64,000 nucleotides of DNA from positions 62,001 through 126,000 of the forward strand of contig NZ_QEKW01000010.1 in the NCBI RefSeq assembly GCF_003096675.1, written 5' to 3'. Within the stretch, counting starts at the first letter, position 1; every line of letters begins with the position of its first letter. The notes beneath the pieces are model-generated. The model was not told the DNA's origin, searched no databases, and saw only the letters and a program-made list of their open reading frames with translations. Source of the stretch: Actinomycetospora cinnamomea. Lineage in GTDB: Bacteria > Actinomycetota > Actinomycetes > Mycobacteriales > Pseudonocardiaceae. The translations under genes and the position numbers were made by a program. Shown here piece by piece: positions 1 to 7,972 of the stretch.

Positions 1-518
1 GCGAGCTGATCGCGCTGGTCAGCGCGCTGCTGGCCGCGGGCGTGCTGACCGTGCGAAGCGGGCTCGCCGTCGCGGTGATCCAGCTGGTGCACGCGGACGC
101 CGTCGCCGGGCTCGCCGACCGGCCGGCGGCCGAGGTCGAGGGGCTGGTCGAGGAGCTGGTGCGACGCCTCGGCGTCGAGGTCTTCCCGCGGTGGGCGCAG
201 GACGACCTGGAGCTCGGCGGCGTCGCGGTCGCGGCGGGGGAGCGGGTGCTGCTGCGGATCGGGGCGGCCAACCACGACCCGGCGCGGTTCGCCGACCCCG
301 AGCGGCTGTGCCCGGGACGGGCGGGCCCGCACCTCGGCTTCGGCCGCGGCCCGCACCACTGCCTCGGCGCCGCGCTCGCTCGCGTCGAGCTGACCGCGGC
401 ACTCACGGCGCTGTCCCGCCGCGCGCCCGCCCTCCGCCTGGCCGTCCCGCTCGCCGAGGTGCCGTGGCACCGGGGCGAGGTGGACTCGGGCCCGACGGCG
501 CTGTCGGTCCGGGTGTGA
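1..518 (+). CDS. Cytochrome P450, C-terminal part (5' end outside window)
   Basis: The reading frame enters from the left edge (first full codon at base 3) and stops at 516-518. It shows the end of a class I bacterial P450: a K-helix E-x-x-R in VEELVRR, a PERF-like segment (FADPERL), and the haem-binding loop FGRGPHHCLGAALAR with the axial cysteine. These are the hallmarks of a haem-thiolate monooxygenase that takes electrons from a ferredoxin. The segment that should be the I-helix (ALLAAGVLTVRSGL) lacks the usual A/G-G-x-E/D-T-T, so oxygen activation may be atypical. The substrate cannot be told. The stop codon lies inside a perfect hairpin (repeat family C). The next gene is convergent. 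Confidence 0.85.
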   Translation, partial: ELIALVSALLAAGVLTVRSGLAVAVIQLVHADAVAGLADRPAAEVEGLVEELVRRLGVEVFPRWAQDDLELGGVAVAAGERVLLRIGAANHDPARFADPERLCPGRAGPHLGFGRGPHHCLGAALARVELTAALTALSRRAPALRLAVPLAEVPWHRGEVDSGPTALSVRV

Positions 519-568
519 GTGCCTGTCCGTGCCTGGGCACGGACAGGCACTCACGAGACCGGAGGTCA
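515..568. repeat. Dispersed hairpin repeat, family C, copy 1
   Basis: Two 19-bp arms (515-533 and 536-554) are perfect inverted repeats separated by 2 bases; the arms begin GTGAGTGCC and end GGCACTCAC. A tail GAGACCGGAGGTCA follows and is shared with copy 3. The element sits between two convergent genes. It supplies the stop codon of the P450 (516-518) and, at its other end, the stop of the monooxygenase relic (566-568). The long stem would serve as a two-way terminator (inference). Confidence 0.8.
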
Positions 569-1377
569 AACCAGCTCCGAGTCGCGCACCTTCTGGAACC
601 CGCGGGCCATGCGGCGCTTCGCCGCCGGGATGCGGTCGACCAGGCGCATGCCGGTGCGCTGGGCGAACACCGAGAGCGGGCCCACGACCGGGCGGCGGGC
701 GGTGCCGCCGTCGTTCATGAACTCCAGCGACTCGCGCACCGCGAGCGACGCGTAGCGGCGCATGAGGTCCTCGTACTCGCCGACGGCCGCGAGCAGGGAG
801 AGCTCGCCGTCGCGGACCCGCACGAGGCGGTCGCGCAGCTCGCGGGCGTCGCGCAGCGCGGTGTTGGCGCCGGCGCCGCGCCCCGGGGTCATGGTGTGGA
901 TCGCGTCGCCGATCAGCGTCACCGTGCTCGGTGTCCATGGCGGGACGGGGTCGGCGGTGCGGATCGACAGGCCCACCGCGGCCCCCGGGTCGGCGTCGGC
1001 GACCAGCTCCAGCCACCGTGGGTCCCAGTCGGCACAGAGCTCGGCGGCGAGGGCGACGAGGTCGGCGCCCTCGCGCTCCAGGGTGTCGGCCGGCGCGAGG
1101 GTGCGCGAGGTGCTGACGCGGTGCGGTACCGCTCGGTGAGCATTGCGAGGGTGTCGTACGGGGCGGCGGTGGTGGCGACGAGCGTCGCGAAGAGCTCGGG
1201 GTCGAGGCACGCCTTCAGCGCGCGGGCGCCGTTGGGCGAGATGCCGACGCGGTAGCCGTGCAGCCCGGCGGTGCGGCTGCGGTCGCGCTCGTGGACGGCG
1301 GCCTCGATGCCGGCGCGGCGCAGGCTGTGGGCGAGGCACATCCCGCCGGTTCCCGCGCCGACGATCAGGACTTTCAC
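566..1377 (-). pseudogene. FAD-dependent aromatic-type monooxygenase, internally deleted and frameshifted
   Basis: The N-terminus (GTG start at 1377, overlapping the PadR stop by 4 bp) has the Rossmann FAD motif VGAGTGGMCLAHSLRRAG and runs to about LTERYRT. The frame is then lost near 1110-1130. The C-terminal half continues in another frame, with the second FAD motif GDAIHTMTPGRGAGANTAL and an intact C-terminus. The whole locus is 812 bp, whereas family members of about 400 residues need some 1.2 kb. The missing part corresponds to the middle of the protein, including the DG segment and part of the substrate domain. An internal deletion that is not a multiple of three explains both the shortening and the frame change. 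It was probably the target gene of the adjacent PadR regulator. Confidence 0.8.
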
Positions 1378-1988
1378 GGTGGCTCCTCCCCGCCGGACGC
1401 GGCCCGGCGTGCGGTGTCGATGAGGTCCTCGTAGGCCCAGGTCAGGGCGCCGGACTGCAGGTCGTCGACGAGCCCGGCGATCCAGGCGACGTCGGTCTCG
1501 AGGTGGGCCAGCGCGTACTCGGCCTCGACGAGGACGATGCGCGGCAGGTGCTCGCGGACGGCGTCGAGCTCGCGGCGCACGCGCTCCAGCTCGCCGCGGC
1601 GGTCGGACAGGCGCAGCGCCAGCGCGTCCGCCGCGACCTCGGGGGCGAGCAGCGGCAGGTAGGCCAGCGCGGCGGTGAACTCGGCGAACTCGTGGCGCGG
1701 CGCGGTGAGCATGTCGAGTGTCCAGGTCACCGCGAGCTCGCGGCCGGCGTCGGTGGCCGCGTACACGGTGCGTTCCGGGCGCGTCGCCTCCCGCTCGGTG
1801 CCCTGCGCGACGAGCAGCCCGTCGCGCACGAGGCGGTCGACCGTCTTGTAGAGCTGCGAGCGCTGGCCGACGTTGACGACCTGGTCCTTGCCGCGCTCAC
1901 GGATGAGCTGCTGCATCCGGTACGGGTGCATGGGCTCCTCCGCGGCGAGGGCGAGGACGGCGAGGGCGAGTCCGGAGCGTTGGGTCAT
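1374..1988 (-). CDS. PadR family transcriptional regulator
   Basis: A 204-residue protein with an N-terminal winged helix ([25 protein letters not shown], the PadR signature) and an alpha-helical C-terminal dimerisation domain (about residues 95-180). The length fits the long PadR subgroup. PadR proteins are usually autoregulated repressors released by small aromatic ligands. A perfect inverted repeat lies 15 bp upstream of the start and is the likely operator. It overlaps the monooxygenase relic downstream by 4 bp (GTGA), so the two formed one transcription unit. With the enzyme broken, its present target is unclear. Confidence 0.9.
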   Translation of the reverse strand: MTQRSGLALAVLALAAEEPMHPYRMQQLIRERGKDQVVNVGQRSQLYKTVDRLVRDGLLVAQGTEREATRPERTVYAATDAGRELAVTWTLDMLTAPRHEFAEFTAALAYLPLLAPEVAADALALRLSDRRGELERVRRELDAVREHLPRIVLVEAEYALAHLETDVAWIAGLVDDLQSGALTWAYEDLIDTARRAASGGEEPP

Positions 1989-2002
1989 GGTGTCCGGGAA
2001 GT

Positions 2003-2019
2003 TAGTGTCGAGGACACTA
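2003..2019. promoter_or_regulatory. Candidate PadR operator
   Basis: TAGTGTC, 3 bases, GACACTA: a perfect 7-3-7 inverted repeat 15 bp upstream of the padR start codon. Position and symmetry fit an autoregulatory operator. Binding is inferred, not shown. Confidence 0.6.
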
Positions 2020-2033
2020 GGGCGGCAAGGGTT

Positions 2034-2090
2034 GTGCGCGCTTCTCCGTGCCAGGGCACGGACGCGCGCGCACGAGGCCGTAGGCCAAAC
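2034..2090. repeat. Dispersed hairpin repeat, family C, copy 2
   Basis: The arms 2034-2052 and 2055-2073 have the same 19-2-19 geometry as copy 1, with one three-base internal mismatch; the inner stem is TCCGTGCC/GGCACGGA. The tail (GAGGCCGTAGGCCAAAC) matches copies 1 and 3 loosely. It lies between divergent padR and guaA, so here it cannot be a simple end-of-gene terminator for both. It sits in the guaA leader region. Confidence 0.75.
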
Positions 2091-2097
2091 TGGGGGA

Positions 2098-3660
2098 GTG
2101 ACCGGCAGTGGTGACCGCCCCGTCCTCGTCGTCGACTACGGCGCCCAGTACGCGCAGCTCATCGCCCGCCGGGTGCGGGAGGCGCAGGTCTACTCGGAGG
2201 TCGTGCCGCACACGACGCCGGTGGACGAGATGCTCGCCAGGGACCCGTCGGCGATCGTGCTCTCGGGCGGGCCGGCGAGCGTCTACGAGGACGGCGCGCC
2301 GTCGATCGACCCGGCGCTCTTCGACGCGGGCGTGCCGGTGTTCGGCATCTGCTACGGCTTCCAGCTCATGGCGGGCGCGCTCGGCGGCACCGTCGCGCCC
2401 ACCGGCGACCGCGAGTACGGGCGCACCGAGCTGTCGGTCGCCGGCGACGCGGGCCGGCTGCACGACGAGCTCCCCGTCGCCCACCCGGTGTGGATGAGCC
2501 ACGGCGACGGCGTGACGAAGGCGCCGGAGGGCTTCACGGTCACCGCGTCGTCACGGGGCGCACCCGTCGCGGCGTTCGAGGACGTCGAGCGGCGCTTCGC
2601 CGGCGTGCAGTACCACCCCGAGGTCGGGCACTCGCCGCACGGCCAGGAGGTGCTGCGGCGCTTCCTGCGCGACGTCGCCGGCGTCGCGGCCGACTGGAAC
2701 ACCGCGAACATCATCGACGAGACCGTCACCGCGATCCGCGAGCAGATCGGGCCCGAGGGCCGCGCGGTCTGCGGCCTGTCCGGCGGCGTCGACTCCGCGG
2801 TCGCGGCCGCCCTCGTCCAGCGCGCCATCGGCGACCGCCTGACCTGCGTCTTCGTCGACCACGGGCTGCTGCGCGAGGGCGAGCGGGCCCAGGTCGAGCG
2901 CGACTTCGTCGCCGCCACCGGGGTCGACCTCGTCACCGTCGACGCCGCCGGGACGTTCCTGCGCGAGCTCTCGGGCGTGGTCGACCCGGAGGAGAAGCGC
3001 AAGATCATCGGACGGGAGTTCATCCGGGCGTTCGAGGGCGCCGCCCGGGAGGTCGCCGAGGGGAAGGGCGCGGACTTCCTCGTCCAGGGCACGCTCTACC
3101 CCGACGTCGTCGAGTCCGGCGGCGGCTCGGGCGCGGCGACGATCAAGTCGCACCACAACGTCGGCGGTCTGCCCGACGACCTGCAGTTCTCGCTGGTCGA
3201 GCCGCTGCGGGCGCTGTTCAAGGACGAGGTCCGCCGCGTCGGCGCCGAGCTGGGCCTGCCCGAGACGATCGTGCGCCGCCAGCCGTTCCCCGGCCCGGGG
3301 CTCGCGATCCGGGTGATCGGCGCCGTCGACGCCGAACGGCTCGCCACGCTGCGTCGCGCCGACGCGATCGCCCGCGAGGAGCTGACCTCGGCGGGGCTGG
3401 ACGAGGTGATCTGGCAGTGCCCGGTGGTGCTGCTCGCCGACGTCCGCTCGGTCGGCGTGCAGGGCGACGGGCGCACCTACGGGCACCCTGTGGTGCTGCG
3501 GCCGGTGTCCAGCGAGGACGCGATGACCGCGGACTGGACGCGCCTGCCCTACGACGTGCTCGAACGCATCTCCACCCGGATCACCAACGAGTGCGCCGAG
3601 ATCAACCGCGTCGTCCTCGACGTGACCAGCAAGCCGCCGGGGACGATCGAGTGGGAGTAG
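2098..3660 (+). CDS. guaA: GMP synthase (glutamine-hydrolysing)
   Basis: A 520-residue enzyme that converts XMP to GMP using glutamine and ATP, the last step of guanine nucleotide synthesis. The N-terminal class I amidotransferase domain has the nucleophile in GICYGFQ (Cys85) and the His/Glu pair in YHPEV (His173, Glu175). The ATP-pyrophosphatase P-loop is [11 protein letters not shown] (about residues 227-237). The C-terminal dimerisation domain has [12 protein letters not shown] and ends in the typical PPGTIEWE. I chose GTG 2098 because family homology begins a few residues later; the G-run just before it leaves the ribosome binding site unclear. The frame stays open further upstream, but that part is repeat C and the antisense of padR. 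Confidence 0.97.
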   Translation: MTGSGDRPVLVVDYGAQYAQLIARRVREAQVYSEVVPHTTPVDEMLARDPSAIVLSGGPASVYEDGAPSIDPALFDAGVPVFGICYGFQLMAGALGGTVAPTGDREYGRTELSVAGDAGRLHDELPVAHPVWMSHGDGVTKAPEGFTVTASSRGAPVAAFEDVERRFAGVQYHPEVGHSPHGQEVLRRFLRDVAGVAADWNTANIIDETVTAIREQIGPEGRAVCGLSGGVDSAVAAALVQRAIGDRLTCVFVDHGLLREGERAQVERDFVAATGVDLVTVDAAGTFLRELSGVVDPEEKRKIIGREFIRAFEGAAREVAEGKGADFLVQGTLYPDVVESGGGSGAATIKSHHNVGGLPDDLQFSLVEPLRALFKDEVRRVGAELGLPETIVRRQPFPGPGLAIRVIGAVDAERLATLRRADAIAREELTSAGLDEVIWQCPVVLLADVRSVGVQGDGRTYGHPVVLRPVSSEDAMTADWTRLPYDVLERISTRITNECAEINRVVLDVTSKPPGTIEWE

Positions 3661-3675
3661 GCGCGCTGCGCGCAC

Positions 3676-3745
3676 GTGAGCCTCTCGGCGTGCTCCCCTG
3701 GATCTGGTGCCATAGCACGCGAAGGTGCTCACGAGACCGGAGGTC
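3676..3745. repeat. Dispersed hairpin repeat, family C, copy 3, carrying a ribosome binding site
   Basis: The outer arms are GTGAGC (3676-3681) and GCTCAC (3727-3732). The inner arms are GCGTGCT (3688-3694) and AGCACGC (3714-3720), with a symmetrical 6-base internal loop and a longer apical loop. The tail GAGACCGGAGGTCA (3733-3745 region) is the same as in copy 1. It runs straight into the aminotransferase ATG at 3748, so the repeat tail supplies the GGAGG ribosome binding site. It also sits where guaA should be terminated. Confidence 0.75.
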
Positions 3746-3747
3746 AC

Positions 3748-4869
3748 ATGGCCGAGACGATCTTCAGTGAGATGTCCCGGCTGGCGTCGGAGCACGACGC
3801 GATCAACCTCGGCCAGGGCTTCCCGGACACGCCGGGGCCGCGCGAGGTCGTCGACGCCGCCGTCGCCGCGATGCACCGGGGCTGGAACCAGTACCCGCCC
3901 GCCGTCGGCATCCCGTCGCTGCGCACCGCGATCGCCGACCACCAGCGGCGCTGGTACGGCCTCGACGTCGACCCGAACGGTGGCGTCGTCGTGTGCTCCG
4001 GGGCGTCGGAGGCGTTGTCGTCGGCGATGACGTCGCTGCTGCGTCCCGGTGACGAGGTGATCGCGCTCGAGCCGTACTACGACCTCTACGCGGCCACCGC
4101 CGCCCTGCTCGGGGCGCGCCTGGTGCCCGTGCGGATCCACGCGCCGGACTACGCGCTCGACGGCGACGCGCTGCGGGAGGCCGTCACCGGGCGCACGCGG
4201 ATGATCCTGCTCAACACCCCGCACAACCCGACCGGCGCGGTGCTGTCGACCGCGGAGCTGCAGCAGGTCGCGGACGTGGCCATCGCGCACGACCTCGTGG
4301 TACTCGCCGACGAGGTCTACGAGCACCTGGTCTTCGACGACGAGCGCCACGTCCCGATCGCGACCCTGCCGGGCATGTTCGAGCGGACGATCACCGTGGG
4401 CTCGGGCGGCAAGACGTTCTCGGTGACCGGCTGGAAGATCGGCTGGGCGACCGGCCCGGCGGACCTGGTCGCCGGGGTGCTCGGCGTCAAGCAGTGGTTC
4501 TCCTTCGCCGCCGGCACCCCGCTCCAGCACGGGATCGCCGCGGGCCTCACGCTGCCCGACGAGCGGCTCGCGGCCCTCGCCACCGACCTCGCCCGCAAGC
4601 GCGACCTGCTCACCGACGGGCTGCGCGAGCTGGGCCTCGAGGTGTTCCACTCCCGGGCGACGTACTTCGTCACCGCCGACGTCGCCCCGCTGGGTGTCAC
4701 CGACTCGCTGGAGTTCTGCCGGTCCCTGCCCGAGCGCGTGGGCGTGGCCGCCGTCCCGAACCAGGTGTTCCACGCCTCGCCCGAGGGCGTCGAGACCCAG
4801 GTCCGCTTCGCCTGCTGCAAACGCGACGAGATCCTCGCCGACGCCCTCCTGCGGCTGCGCAAGCTCTGA
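3748..4869 (+). CDS. PLP-dependent aminotransferase, class I fold (DapC/KAT/YbdL-like)
   Basis: 373 residues. It has the INLGQGFPD N-terminal signature of the kynurenine/methionine aminotransferase-like group, NTPHNPTG, ADEVYEH, and the PLP-binding lysine in SGGKTFSVTGWKIGW (Lys222). Mycobacterial relatives are annotated as N-succinyldiaminopimelate aminotransferase, but KAT-like or methionine transamination is equally possible. The substrate cannot be decided here. ATG 3748 has GGAGG 5 bases upstream, provided by the family C repeat. Compared with relatives the first 6-8 residues are missing, as if the repeat replaced the original gene start. Confidence 0.88.
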   Translation: MAETIFSEMSRLASEHDAINLGQGFPDTPGPREVVDAAVAAMHRGWNQYPPAVGIPSLRTAIADHQRRWYGLDVDPNGGVVVCSGASEALSSAMTSLLRPGDEVIALEPYYDLYAATAALLGARLVPVRIHAPDYALDGDALREAVTGRTRMILLNTPHNPTGAVLSTAELQQVADVAIAHDLVVLADEVYEHLVFDDERHVPIATLPGMFERTITVGSGGKTFSVTGWKIGWATGPADLVAGVLGVKQWFSFAAGTPLQHGIAAGLTLPDERLAALATDLARKRDLLTDGLRELGLEVFHSRATYFVTADVAPLGVTDSLEFCRSLPERVGVAAVPNQVFHASPEGVETQVRFACCKRDEILADALLRLRKL

Positions 4870-4875
4870 GCTCCG

Positions 4876-4929
4876 TGTCAGCGGTGGGCCATCGCAGACG
4901 TTGAGTGTCCGTATCGCCACACGCTCGCC
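4876..4929. repeat. Dispersed repeat, family A, copy 1
   Basis: This 54-bp element begins TGTCAGCGGTGGGCCATCGC and ends CGTATCGCCACACGCTCGCC. Copies lie at 11541-11594 and 52105-52157. The left part folds on itself (TGTCAGCG / CGCTGACA in copy 3). Here it fills the gap between the convergent aminotransferase and transporter, a terminator-like position. Confidence 0.8.
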
Positions 4930-4950
4930 CACCATGCCGGCGCCTGGTGG

Positions 4951-6282
4951 TCAGGATCGTGGCCGCACCACGCCCTCGGCGCTCAGCTCCGTGTCGGGCG
5001 CGTAGAGCCGTGGCGCGACCAGCCCGCTGACGACGGTGACCAGGGCGATCGCGACCAGCAGCAGCCCCGGAGCCCAGGACGCCCCGCCGGCGGCCGCGAG
5101 CACGGCGGTCGCGACCAGCGGGACGAAGCCGGACGCGATCCCGGCGAGGTTGGCCGAGAGCGCGATGCCGCTGTAGCGCAGCCGCGCGGGGAAGAGCCGG
5201 GCCAGCAGATCACCGGAGACCGCGTAGGGGATCGACAGCATCGCCACCCCCAGCGTCACGCCGAGCACCACCGCCACGGCGTTGCGCGTGTCGAGCAGCC
5301 AGAACATCGGCAGCGCCACGAGGGCGGAGGCGACGCCCCCGGCGACGGTGACCCGGGCGGCGCCGAACCGTTCCGCGAGCCGCCCGCCCAGCACGAGCAC
5401 GCCGATCTCCACGGCGGCGGCGACGAGCGTCGCCCCCAGCACCAGGGGGCGAGGCAGCCCGAGGTCGCCGGTCGCGTAGCTGATGACGAACGTGGTGGCG
5501 AGGTAGAAGCCGCCGACCCCGAGGAACGCGGAACCGGCCCCGACGAGCAGCCCCGGCCACGCCCGGGTCACCACCTCGCGGACGGGGGCCGAGGCGCGCG
5601 CGTCCTCGGCGAGCAGGCGGTCGAACAGCGGCGACTCCTCCACGCGGCGGCGCAGCCACAGGGCCACGGCGAGCAGCGGGAAGGCCGCCAGGAACGGCAG
5701 CCGCCAGCCCCAGGCGTCGAAGTCGTCGGGCGGCAGCAGCGCGACCAGCAGGAACGCCCCGGACGAGAGCAGCGTGCCGACCGGGGAGCCGATCTGCGGC
5801 ATCGCCGCGTAGCGGCCGCGCCGCTCGGGCGGGGCGTGCTCGACCGCGAGGGTGATCGCCCCGCCCCACTCCCCGCCGACCGCGACGCCCTGCAGCAGCC
5901 GCAGCAGGGTCAGCAGGACCGGCGCCGCGATGCCGATGTCGGTGGCGTCGGGCAGCAGGCCGATGAGACCGGTGACCACGCCGATCATCACCACGGTGAT
6001 CAACAGGCAGGTGCGTCGCCCGATGCGGTCGCCGAGGTGACCGAAGATGATCCCGCCCAGCGGGCGGGCGACGAACCCGACCGCGAACGACGCGAACGCG
6101 GCGAGGGTCGCGACGACCGGGTCGCCGGTGGTGAAGTACAGGCGGTTGAACACCAGCGAGGCGGCGGTGCCGTAGAGGAAGAAGTCGTACCACTCCAGCG
6201 CGGTGCCGACGAACGCGCCGACGGCGACCCGTCGGGCGTCGGCCGCGGTGGGTGCGGGGGCCGGTGAGGGGTCGTTGCTCAT
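4951..6282 (-). CDS. MFS transporter, metabolite:H+ symporter (MHS) type
   Basis: A 443-residue integral membrane protein with about 12 hydrophobic segments. The start has the MHS signature (GTALEWYDFFLYGTAASLVF). The first cytoplasmic loop motif is GHLGDRIGRRTCLL, and LLQGVAVGGEWGG occurs in the fourth helix region. Relatives (ShiA, ProP, KgtP, citrate-type) import organic acids or compatible solutes with protons. Its start overlaps the stop of the upstream amidohydrolase by 4 bp (ATGA), so the two are translationally coupled. It most likely imports the substrate of the amidohydrolase/urease-like cluster. The substrate itself is unknown. Confidence 0.9.
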   Translation of the reverse strand: MSNDPSPAPAPTAADARRVAVGAFVGTALEWYDFFLYGTAASLVFNRLYFTTGDPVVATLAAFASFAVGFVARPLGGIIFGHLGDRIGRRTCLLITVVMIGVVTGLIGLLPDATDIGIAAPVLLTLLRLLQGVAVGGEWGGAITLAVEHAPPERRGRYAAMPQIGSPVGTLLSSGAFLLVALLPPDDFDAWGWRLPFLAAFPLLAVALWLRRRVEESPLFDRLLAEDARASAPVREVVTRAWPGLLVGAGSAFLGVGGFYLATTFVISYATGDLGLPRPLVLGATLVAAAVEIGVLVLGGRLAERFGAARVTVAGGVASALVALPMFWLLDTRNAVAVVLGVTLGVAMLSIPYAVSGDLLARLFPARLRYSGIALSANLAGIASGFVPLVATAVLAAAGGASWAPGLLLVAIALVTVVSGLVAPRLYAPDTELSAEGVVRPRS

Positions 6283-7964
6283 GATGGCTCTCCGTCGGGC
6301 GGTAGGCCCAGGACGTCCGCACCGTGGGTGGCGCGTCCGTCCCGGAGGGTGGCGACGACCTCGATGTCGCCGATGCGGTCGTCCTCGACGCGGGTGACGT
6401 CGTCGCCGAGGACGACGAGGTCCGCGACGAGCCCGGGGGCCAGGCGCCCGCGGACGTCCTCGTCACCGGCGACCCAGGCGGCGTCGACGGTGTAGGCGCG
6501 CAGCGCGGTCGCGGCGTCCACCGCCTCGTCGGCGCCGAGGGTGCGCCCGGCGGCCGTGCGCCGTTGCACCATCGACTGCATCCCGCGCAGGGGGTGTCCG
6601 TCGGCGACGCAGGGCCGGTCCGAGCTGGCGGGCACGCGCAGCCCGGCCGCGAGGAACGAGGCGTGCCGGTAGAGCAGGTCGGCCCGGTCGTCGCCGACGG
6701 CCGCGGCCATCGAGTCCCCGATCTCGTGGAGGAACCGGGCCTGCGGGACCGGGGTGACGCCCAGGGCGGCCATCCGGTGCAGGGCGGCGTCGTCGACGAC
6801 CCCGGCGTGCTCGAGACGGTGCCGCGGGGGGCGGGCCCCGGGCCAGGACCGCCGGCCCGCCTCCGCGAAGGCGTCGAGCGCGGCGTCCACGGCGCGGTCA
6901 CCGATGGCGTGCGCGGCGACCGACCAGCCCCCCGCCACGGCCTCGACGAGGGTGCGCCGCAGGGCCTCCGGGTCGTCGCCGAGGTAGCCCGCGTGATCCC
7001 CGCCGTCACCACCGTCGGCGTAGGGCTCCCGCATCGCCGCGGTCCGGGAGCTGAGCGCGCCGTCGAAGAAGATCTTCGCGGGTCCGATCCGCAGGGAGAG
7101 GTCGCCGAGCCCCGGCCGCAGGCCCGTGTCGAGCGCGCGGCCCGGTCCGCCGGGCACCTCGTGCAGCACCGCGGCGGCGGGCATGACGTCGACGCGCACC
7201 GCGAGGTCCCCGCGCTCGCGGGCGAGCTGGTAGGCGGCGAGCTCGCGCGGGGAGCGCCCGATCCACCCACCCGCGATGCCGGCCTCGGTGACGTGGGTGA
7301 GGCCCTGCCGGGCGAACACCGCGGTCGCCGCGGCGATCGCGTCGGCCAGGTCGGTCACCGGGTAGGGCCGCAGGAGGTCGCCGGCCAGCGCCTGGGCGGC
7401 CTCGAGGAGGACGCCGGTGGGGTCGCCCGCGTCGTCGCGGACCACGACGCCGCCCGCGGGCACGGTGGCCGACCCGTCGAGGACCCCGGCGCGCGCCAGC
7501 ACCTCCGTCGAGACCGCGCAGACGTGGGCGGAACGGTGCTTGAGCCAGACCGGCCGCCCGCCGCCGGCGCGGTCGAGCGCGCGCCGGTCCGGCGAGCCGC
7601 CGAGGGCGACGTCGTCGTAGCCGCTGCCGACGACGAACGCGTCGGCGGGGAGCCCTGCGGCCCGCGCGGCCACGGCGTCGTAGAGCGCGTCGAGGTCGCG
7701 CAGCCCGGCCAGCGGGATCTCGGCCAGCGACTGCCCGAACCAGGCGGTGTGCTGGTGGGCGTCGTCGAACCCCGGCACCACGGTGGCGCCTCCCGCGTCG
7801 ACGACGTGCCGGGCGCGGACCCCGGCCGGGAGCTCGTCGTCGTCCAGCACGGCGAGCACGCGGCCGTGGTGCACCGCCACCGCCCGTCCCCGCGGGTGCG
7901 CGCCGTCCAGGGTGTGGACGTCGGCGCCGCGCAGCAGCAGGTCGATCTCCAGGTCGGGCGGCAC
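6279..7964 (-). CDS. YtcJ-type metal-dependent amidohydrolase
   Basis: 561 residues of the amidohydrolase_3 family. Metal-site features are HQH in DDAHQHTAWF (His70, His72), the lysine in IGPAKIFFDGALSS, HAIGDRAVD, RLEHAGVV, and the late acidic region SSDRPCVADGHPLRGMQS. These cytoplasmic enzymes hydrolyse amides, carbamates or formamide-like groups. GTG 7964 is preceded by GAGGAG at 6 bases. Only 8 bp separate it from the ureC-like stop, and it overlaps the transporter start. It therefore lies in a four-gene unit ureAB-ureC-ytcJ-MHS, which suggests the products act in one pathway for a nitrogenous organic compound. The reaction cannot be named from sequence. Confidence 0.88.
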   Translation of the reverse strand: MPPDLEIDLLLRGADVHTLDGAHPRGRAVAVHHGRVLAVLDDDELPAGVRARHVVDAGGATVVPGFDDAHQHTAWFGQSLAEIPLAGLRDLDALYDAVAARAAGLPADAFVVGSGYDDVALGGSPDRRALDRAGGGRPVWLKHRSAHVCAVSTEVLARAGVLDGSATVPAGGVVVRDDAGDPTGVLLEAAQALAGDLLRPYPVTDLADAIAAATAVFARQGLTHVTEAGIAGGWIGRSPRELAAYQLARERGDLAVRVDVMPAAAVLHEVPGGPGRALDTGLRPGLGDLSLRIGPAKIFFDGALSSRTAAMREPYADGGDGGDHAGYLGDDPEALRRTLVEAVAGGWSVAAHAIGDRAVDAALDAFAEAGRRSWPGARPPRHRLEHAGVVDDAALHRMAALGVTPVPQARFLHEIGDSMAAAVGDDRADLLYRHASFLAAGLRVPASSDRPCVADGHPLRGMQSMVQRRTAAGRTLGADEAVDAATALRAYTVDAAWVAGDEDVRGRLAPGLVADLVVLGDDVTRVEDDRIGDIEVVATLRDGRATHGADVLGLPPDGEPS

Positions 7965-7972
7965 GGCTCTCC

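Noticed and set aside
515-554. Reading the hairpins as attC sites of an integron
   Set aside because: No attC core sites or integrase, and genes on both strands are resident types. The perfect 19-bp arms differ from the attC bulge layout.
2551-4935. A 794-codon minus-strand open frame across guaA and the aminotransferase
   Set aside because: It is antisense to two clear plus-strand genes and has low-complexity R/D/G/H/V-rich composition typical of GC shadow frames.
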